Assembly (NCBI RefSeq): GCF_019396345.1
Contig: NZ_JAHKRM010000047.1
Span: 1-64,000, forward strand
Length of the DNA: 64,000 nucleotides
Origin: Nonomuraea guangzhouensis
GTDB lineage: Bacteria > Actinomycetota > Actinomycetes > Streptosporangiales > Streptosporangiaceae
Direction of reading: 5' to 3'
The position numbers and the translations under genes were made by a program. Each line of letters begins with the position of its first letter. Position 1 is the stretch's first letter. The notes under the pieces are model-generated. The model ran no database searches. It was not told where the DNA came from and was given only the letters and a program-made list of their open reading frames with translations. This document shows positions 59,964 to 64,000 of the stretch, piece by piece.

Positions 59964-60004
59964 AGTAGCGGGTCACCAGGACCCGTCACTCGAAAGAGCC
60001 CTTT

Positions 60005-62305
60005 GTGATCCTAATCAGTGCTGGTTTGGTGCTCGCGGCGGTTGTCTTGCTGATCGCGGGCTTCGTTCTGGCAAAGCCGTTCCTGATCATGTGGTCCATC
60101 GTGGTCAGCGTGCTGTCCGCGCTGTTCCTGGTGATCGGGGCGCTGCTGCGGCGTCACGAGCTGTTTCCCGGTGGTGGGCGGGCCGCTGCGCCGGCCACCC
60201 CGCCGGTGGGGCTCACGCCCGTCGGCCTGCCGCACGGCCAGACCCAGCCGGGCCCGATCGGCGCCCCCATGGGAGCGCCGCCGTCGCCGCGTCCACCGAC
60301 GCTCCAGCGGACGGTCACCGCACCGGCGCAACGCCGTCCCGCGGTGCGCGGCATCTCCCCGGACGCGCTGGTTCTGGTGATCCCCGGACGCAAGCGCTAC
60401 CACGTCCCGGGTTGCCGCCAGCTGATCGGACGGGATCAAGAGGAGCTCACGTACGAGGAGGCGCGCGAGGAGGGCTTCACGCCCTGCACGGCGTGCCTGC
60501 CGGACGCAGCGCTCGGCGGACGGCAGCTGCCGCCTGCCGCCGGCCCCGAGCCCGCCGTCACCCCCAAGCCCGGCGGTCCTGAGTCCGCCGCCACCCCCAA
60601 GCCCGGCTCCGAGCCTTCGCCGGCTCCCAAGGTCCCCGCGGACCTCCGGGCCGAGGCGCCCGGGCCCACGCGCGACCTGCGCCCCCCGGTGTCCGCCGGT
60701 GCGGCCCAGCCGAAGCCCGACTCCAAGGCTTCCACCCCTGCCCCGGACCCGGCCGACGCCCCCGCCGAGCCGACCGGATGGTTCGCCCGCCCCCCGGCGG
60801 AGCCCGCCCCGTCGAGCGGCACGCGAAAGCCCGCCACTCCGGGGCTCGGCACGGAACCTCCGGCCGCCGACCCTTCAGCGGGCCCGAGGCTCGCCCCTTA
60901 CATCACCACCATGCCGTCGTCCGGCCCGCCATCGCCAGGCAAGCCCGGGTCCGATCGGCCGCCGTCCGGTCAGTCCAGAGGCGACCAGCCCTCGTCCAGC
61001 CGTCCCGGGGCGCGTCAGCCGTCGTCGGGGCAGCCCGGTTCCGGCCCGTCCAGGGGTGGCCAGCCAGTGTCCGGCCGGTCCGGGGCGGGGCAGTCCACGG
61101 GTGACCGACCGTCCGCCGGTAGGCCCGGGAGCGGCAAGCCTGGAGCAGAGCGTCCGTCGGCTTTCGCCGCAGAGGGCCGTGACCAGAGTCGTGGCGGCCC
61201 GGACCGTGGTGCCCCCGAGCGTGCTGGTCAGGACCGGGGCGCCTTCGAGCGCGCTGGTCGAGAGCGTGATTCCGCCCCGGACCTCGACGACTCGGGGCCC
61301 GCGACGGCGCCTCAGCGTGCCATACAGCCGGGCGATCCCGCGCCGGGGAAGGCCGGTCGGTCCTCCTCGTCGGGGCAATCAGAGCGTCCCACCGCGGTGC
61401 CCGAACGTCCCGCCTCGGCCGCTGAGTCCGCTGCCAAGCCTCAGGGTCCCCCGCCCAAGGGGCCGAGCGCGTCAGGCAAGCCTCAGCGGCCCGAGCCCGG
61501 CAGTGGGGCAGGCGGGCCCGGTAGCGGGTCTGGTGGGCCCGTTAGCGGTCCGCAGGAAGCCGGTGCCAAAGCCGGCAGGGCTGAGGGCGCCCAGCCCGGC
61601 AGGCCTGAAGGGGCCAAGCCCGGCAAGCCCGAGTCGGGTTCGCAGGCGGCTAAGGCTGAGCGCCCCGGATCCGGGGGCGAGGCGTCCGGGGCCAAGGGAG
61701 AGCGGTCCGAATCGGTGGGCGGGACCGTGATCATGCCTGTGCAGTCCGGACCGGCCTCTGGGGCGACGTCCAAGCCAGAGCGTGGCGGGCCTACGAGCGG
61801 GACACGCCCGGCCGGGGCGAAGCCCAGTGCGGGTGCGACGCCTGCGGAGAGCACACCCGCAGAAAGCGCCAAGGCAGCCGAGAGCGCTAAGAGGACCGAG
61901 GGTGCTAAGGCGGCCGAGGGAGCCAAGGCAGCTGAAGGCGTCAAGGCGGCTGAGAGCGCCAAGGCGGCGGCCAGAACGTTCGAGCCCGCGCCCGCCAAGC
62001 CGGACAGTGCCGCTGCCAAGCGTGGCGGCTCCGCGTCCGGCGAGGAGACCCCGGGCGGAGGAGACACCGCTCCCGCCAAGGGAACGACGGCCGAGGGCAA
62101 GTCCGACGGAGAAGGCGCGGCGAAGGCCGGACGGCCGGTCACCGTGAAGGTCATCGTGGGTACCAGCCGCTACCACAGCACCGCCTGCCCGCTCATCCAG
62201 GGCGCGGGCGATACCGGCGTGGAGACCATGACGATCACGCAAGCCGAGTCGGCCGGCCTGACGAGCTGCTCCGTCTGCCAGCACGAGCGCGAGTCCGTCA
62301 GCTGA
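60005..62305 (+). CDS. Large disordered membrane protein with two Cys/His metal-site motifs
   Basis: A 766-residue protein. Two adjacent membrane helices (LISAGLVLAAVVLLIAGFVLA and IMWSIVVSVLSALFLVIGALL) open it. Near residues 120-165 lies a motif RYHVPGCRQL ... EEAREEGFTPCTACLPD (H-x3-C ... C-x2-C). A Pro/Ser/Ala/Gly-rich tract of over 500 residues follows, including six ESAKAA-type 18-bp repeats (61862-61969). The C-terminus repeats the metal motif: RYHSTACPLI ... ITQAESAGLTSCSVCQHE. Similar His/Cys modules occur in Ada-type and nuclease-associated domains. GTG start after divIVA. Function unknown. Confidence 0.7.
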   Translation: MILISAGLVLAAVVLLIAGFVLAKPFLIMWSIVVSVLSALFLVIGALLRRHELFPGGGRAAAPATPPVGLTPVGLPHGQTQPGPIGAPMGAPPSPRPPTLQRTVTAPAQRRPAVRGISPDALVLVIPGRKRYHVPGCRQLIGRDQEELTYEEAREEGFTPCTACLPDAALGGRQLPPAAGPEPAVTPKPGGPESAATPKPGSEPSPAPKVPADLRAEAPGPTRDLRPPVSAGAAQPKPDSKASTPAPDPADAPAEPTGWFARPPAEPAPSSGTRKPATPGLGTEPPAADPSAGPRLAPYITTMPSSGPPSPGKPGSDRPPSGQSRGDQPSSSRPGARQPSSGQPGSGPSRGGQPVSGRSGAGQSTGDRPSAGRPGSGKPGAERPSAFAAEGRDQSRGGPDRGAPERAGQDRGAFERAGRERDSAPDLDDSGPATAPQRAIQPGDPAPGKAGRSSSSGQSERPTAVPERPASAAESAAKPQGPPPKGPSASGKPQRPEPGSGAGGPGSGSGGPVSGPQEAGAKAGRAEGAQPGRPEGAKPGKPESGSQAAKAERPGSGGEASGAKGERSESVGGTVIMPVQSGPASGATSKPERGGPTSGTRPAGAKPSAGATPAESTPAESAKAAESAKRTEGAKAAEGAKAAEGVKAAESAKAAARTFEPAPAKPDSAAAKRGGSASGEETPGGGDTAPAKGTTAEGKSDGEGAAKAGRPVTVKVIVGTSRYHSTACPLIQGAGDTGVETMTITQAESAGLTSCSVCQHERESVS
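61862..61969 (+). repeat. Six 18-bp tandem repeats in the disordered tract
   Basis: Six in-frame hexapeptide units: ESAKAA, ESAKRT, EGAKAA, EGAKAA, EGVKAA, ESAKAA. A lysine-rich, helix-prone stretch within the disordered tract of the membrane protein. Confidence 0.75.
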
Positions 62306-62435
62306 CCGACCGCGAGTCGGTCCGCGTGCGTGGCTTGGGAGTCCGTCGGCTGTGCGACCGTGAGTCGCTGTGCCAGAACGGGCCGCGAGGCCGTCGGCTG
62401 AGTGACTGCGAGCCGGTCTGGCAGTTACGGGCCAC
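62246..62435 (+). repeat. Degenerate 45-49-bp tandem repeats across the gene's 3' end and stop codon
   Basis: Four units begin GAGTC or GAGGC at 62246, 62291, 62339 and 62387. The first encodes ESAGLTSCSVCQHER, the second holds ESVS and the stop codon, and the last two lie wholly beyond the stop. The first 29 bases of units 2 and 3 agree at 25 positions; units 1 and 3 also share the TGCCAG-ACG-GC tail. This looks like duplication of the gene's last 15-16 codons. Confidence 0.65.
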
Positions 62436-62439
62436 GAAG

Positions 62440-62464
62440 GGGACGCGCCCGCAAGGCGCGTCCC
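62440..62464. terminator. Bidirectional terminator hairpin between the 60005 gene and ileS
   Basis: GGGACGCGCC (62440-62449) pairs perfectly with GGCGCGTCCC (62455-62464) around a 5-nt loop. It lies between two convergent stop codons, 16 bp from the end of ileS. Confidence 0.75.
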
Positions 62465-62480
62465 ACAACGTACGGTTCCG

Positions 62481-64000
62481 TCAGGCGCGGCGTAGCTGGA
62501 ACGTCAGTCCCAGGTCCGTGTCCGCGTGTGACGGCAGGCCGGCCTCGACGCCCTCCGTGACGGTCGTGGCGAGTACCTCGTCCGCCACCACCTGCCACCC
62601 CGACCGCAGCGCCTGCGCCACGGCCGGGTCGGCGGCCGACCACCACAGGGAGATGCGGTCGGTGATGGTCAGGCCCGTCGACTTGCGGGCCTCCTGCACC
62701 AGGCGGATGACCTCGCGCAGCAGGCCGGCCTGGCGCAGGTCGTCCGTCAGCTCCAGGTCGAGCGCCACCGTCTCGCCGGTGCCCGTGTCGACGGCGCCGG
62801 TCTCGACGGCCCAGCCGGAGCGGGGCTGTTCGGTGACGATCACGTCGTCGGGGCCGAGGGACACCGTGCCCAGTTCCGCAACGTCCACCGTGGCGGAGGC
62901 GCCGGAGCGGAGGGTGCGGGCCAGGGAGGCGGCCTCCACCGTGCCGACGGCTGCCGCCACCAGCTTGGTCTGCGAGCCGAACCGCTTGCCGAGGGCCCGG
63001 AAGTTGGGCTTGACGGTGTAGGACACGAGATCGGCGCTGAAGCCGGACATGTCCTCGAGAGCCTGGACGTTCAGCTCGTCGGCGATCAGGTCACGCAGTT
63101 CGGGCGGGAGCGAGGGCCAGCCGTGCGCTCCGACCAGGGCGCGGCCGAGCGGTTGGCGGGTCTTGACACCCGAGGAGGCGCGGGCCGAGCGGCCCAGCTC
63201 CACCAGCCGCCGTACCAGCGCCATCCGCTCCGACAGCGCGGGGTCGAGCAGGTCGTCGCGTACGGCGGGCCATGAGGTCAGGTGTACGGAGGAGGGCGCG
63301 CCGTCGCCGCGCAGCACGTCCCAGAGGTAGTCGGTGACGAACGGCGCGATGGGCGCCATCAGCCGCGTGACCGTCTCCAGGCACTCGTACAGCGTCGCGA
63401 ACGCGTCGGCCGACCCCTGCCAGAAGCGGCGGCGCGAGCGGCGTACGTACCAGTTGGACAGATCGTCGAGGAACTCGGCCAGCCGGCGCCCGGCCCGCTG
63501 GGTGTCAAACTCGTCCAGGGCGGCCGTGACCTCGGCCACCGTCCTGTGCAGCTCCGCCAGCGCCCAGCGGTCGAGCAGCGGACGCTCGGCCGCGGGGGTC
63601 GCCTGCGCCAGGCGGTCGGGAGTCCACGACTCGGCGTTGGCGTAGAGGGTGAAGAAGGAGGCCGTGTTCCAGTACGTCAGCAGGACCTTGCGGACGATCT
63701 CCTCAAGGGCGTTGTGCCCCACGCGGCGGGCCGCCCACGGCGAGCCGCCGCAGGCCATGAACCAGCGCAGCGCGTCGGCCCCGTGCTGGTCCATCAGCGG
63801 CATGGGCTCCAGGATGTTGCCCAGGTGCTTGCTCATCTTGCGGCCGTCCTCGGCCAGGATGAGCCCGAGGCAGAGTACGTTCTCGTAGGACGACTGGCCG
63901 AACACCAGCGTGCCCACGGCCATCAGCGAGTAGAACCAGCCACGCGTCTGGTCGGTCGCCTCGCAGATGAACTGCGCCGGGTAGACGCCCTCCGGCTTGC
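62481..64000 (-). CDS. ileS: Isoleucyl-tRNA synthetase, C-terminal part (5' end outside window)
   Basis: Charges tRNA-Ile. Only the last 506 codons or so are in the window; the frame continues past base 64000 (upstream residues read KPEGVYPAQFICEATDQTRGWFYSLMAVG). The ATP-site signature is ILAEDGRKMSKHLGN. The anticodon-binding helical domain follows (LDEFDTQRAGRRLAEFLDDLSNWYVRRSRRRFW), then the C-terminal region with KTRQPL and TITDRISLWWSA. The EDGRKMSKHLGNILEP form and long C-terminus suggest the eukaryote-like second type of IleRS, which would be less sensitive to mupirocin; that is an inference. Confidence 0.93.
   Translation of the reverse strand, partial: KPEGVYPAQFICEATDQTRGWFYSLMAVGTLVFGQSSYENVLCLGLILAEDGRKMSKHLGNILEPMPLMDQHGADALRWFMACGGSPWAARRVGHNALEEIVRKVLLTYWNTASFFTLYANAESWTPDRLAQATPAAERPLLDRWALAELHRTVAEVTAALDEFDTQRAGRRLAEFLDDLSNWYVRRSRRRFWQGSADAFATLYECLETVTRLMAPIAPFVTDYLWDVLRGDGAPSSVHLTSWPAVRDDLLDPALSERMALVRRLVELGRSARASSGVKTRQPLGRALVGAHGWPSLPPELRDLIADELNVQALEDMSGFSADLVSYTVKPNFRALGKRFGSQTKLVAAAVGTVEAASLARTLRSGASATVDVAELGTVSLGPDDVIVTEQPRSGWAVETGAVDTGTGETVALDLELTDDLRQAGLLREVIRLVQEARKSTGLTITDRISLWWSAADPAVAQALRSGWQVVADEVLATTVTEGVEAGLPSHADTDLGLTFQLRRA

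Overview
The window is high-GC DNA (around 70 percent or more by eye) with actinobacterial gene order throughout. It holds a complete dcw cluster with MraZ, FtsW, FtsQ and Wag31/DivIVA, a meso-DAP-type MurE, an F420-type LLM oxidoreductase, an actinobacterial initiator tRNA with encoded CCA, a LexA box of the GAAC-N4-GTTC type and many GTG starts. Protein wording and gene order fit the order Streptosporangiales (Nonomuraea/Streptosporangium-like). That placement is an inference. No phage, IS element, rRNA or CRISPR array is visible.

Layout. 1-5758: two tandem paralogous proteins of unknown function, then def-fmt-rsmB and rpe. 5759-11790: a minus-strand peptide-type ABC importer in the order oppC-oppA-oppB-oppD-oppF, with a hairpin between the binding protein and the second permease. 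12059-12868: an MpaB/Lcp-like oxygenase-family gene. 12873-17572: a promoter carrying an 18-bp palindrome, an FMN riboswitch, and the translationally coupled riboflavin operon ribD-ribE-ribM(pnuC)-ribBA-ribH. 17593-21697: a PH-domain protein and a CoxD/CoxE/CoxF/MobA-like maturation module without hydroxylase structural genes. 21686-24435: a membrane EEP-family protein, an LLM oxidoreductase, initiator tRNA-Met with terminator, and a VOC protein of lower GC. 24720-28770: a small unknown protein, a membrane-anchored pseudokinase and a secreted GH9 glycosidase. 28873-30919: pepQ-efp-nusB. 31246-34783: a secreted unknown protein, a methyltransferase, LexA-controlled dinB and a DUF3040 protein. 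34859-39521: a minus-strand MoxR-DUF58-TgpA transglutaminase operon. 39903-59963: the dcw cluster mraZ-rsmH-ftsL-ftsI-murE-murF-mraY-murD-ftsW-murG-murC-ftsQ-ftsZ, then yggS-sepF-yggT-divIVA, with pgeF missing after ftsZ. 60005-64000: a large disordered membrane protein with two Cys/His motifs, and the 3' part of ileS.

How the genes work together. The dcw genes make lipid II from UDP-MurNAc (MurC/D/E/F, MraY, MurG), polymerise and crosslink it at the septum (FtsW, FtsI) and position the divisome and growing pole (FtsZ, SepF, FtsQ, FtsL, DivIVA). A four-unit, 10-bp-period GTGG array overlaps the mraZ promoter and is the expected MraZ autoregulatory operator. The rib operon is feedback-controlled by FMN.

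The least ordinary signals are these. A roughly 70-nt intergenic element occurs twice, 51 kb apart, at 5778 and 57096. In-frame tandem repeats or low-complexity inserts have invaded housekeeping enzymes (ribD, rsmB, murF, ftsI, ftsZ). One kinase-like protein has lost both catalytic aspartates. Diverged copies of the last codons of the 60005-62305 gene lie beyond its stop codon. Several genes appear to be leaderless.
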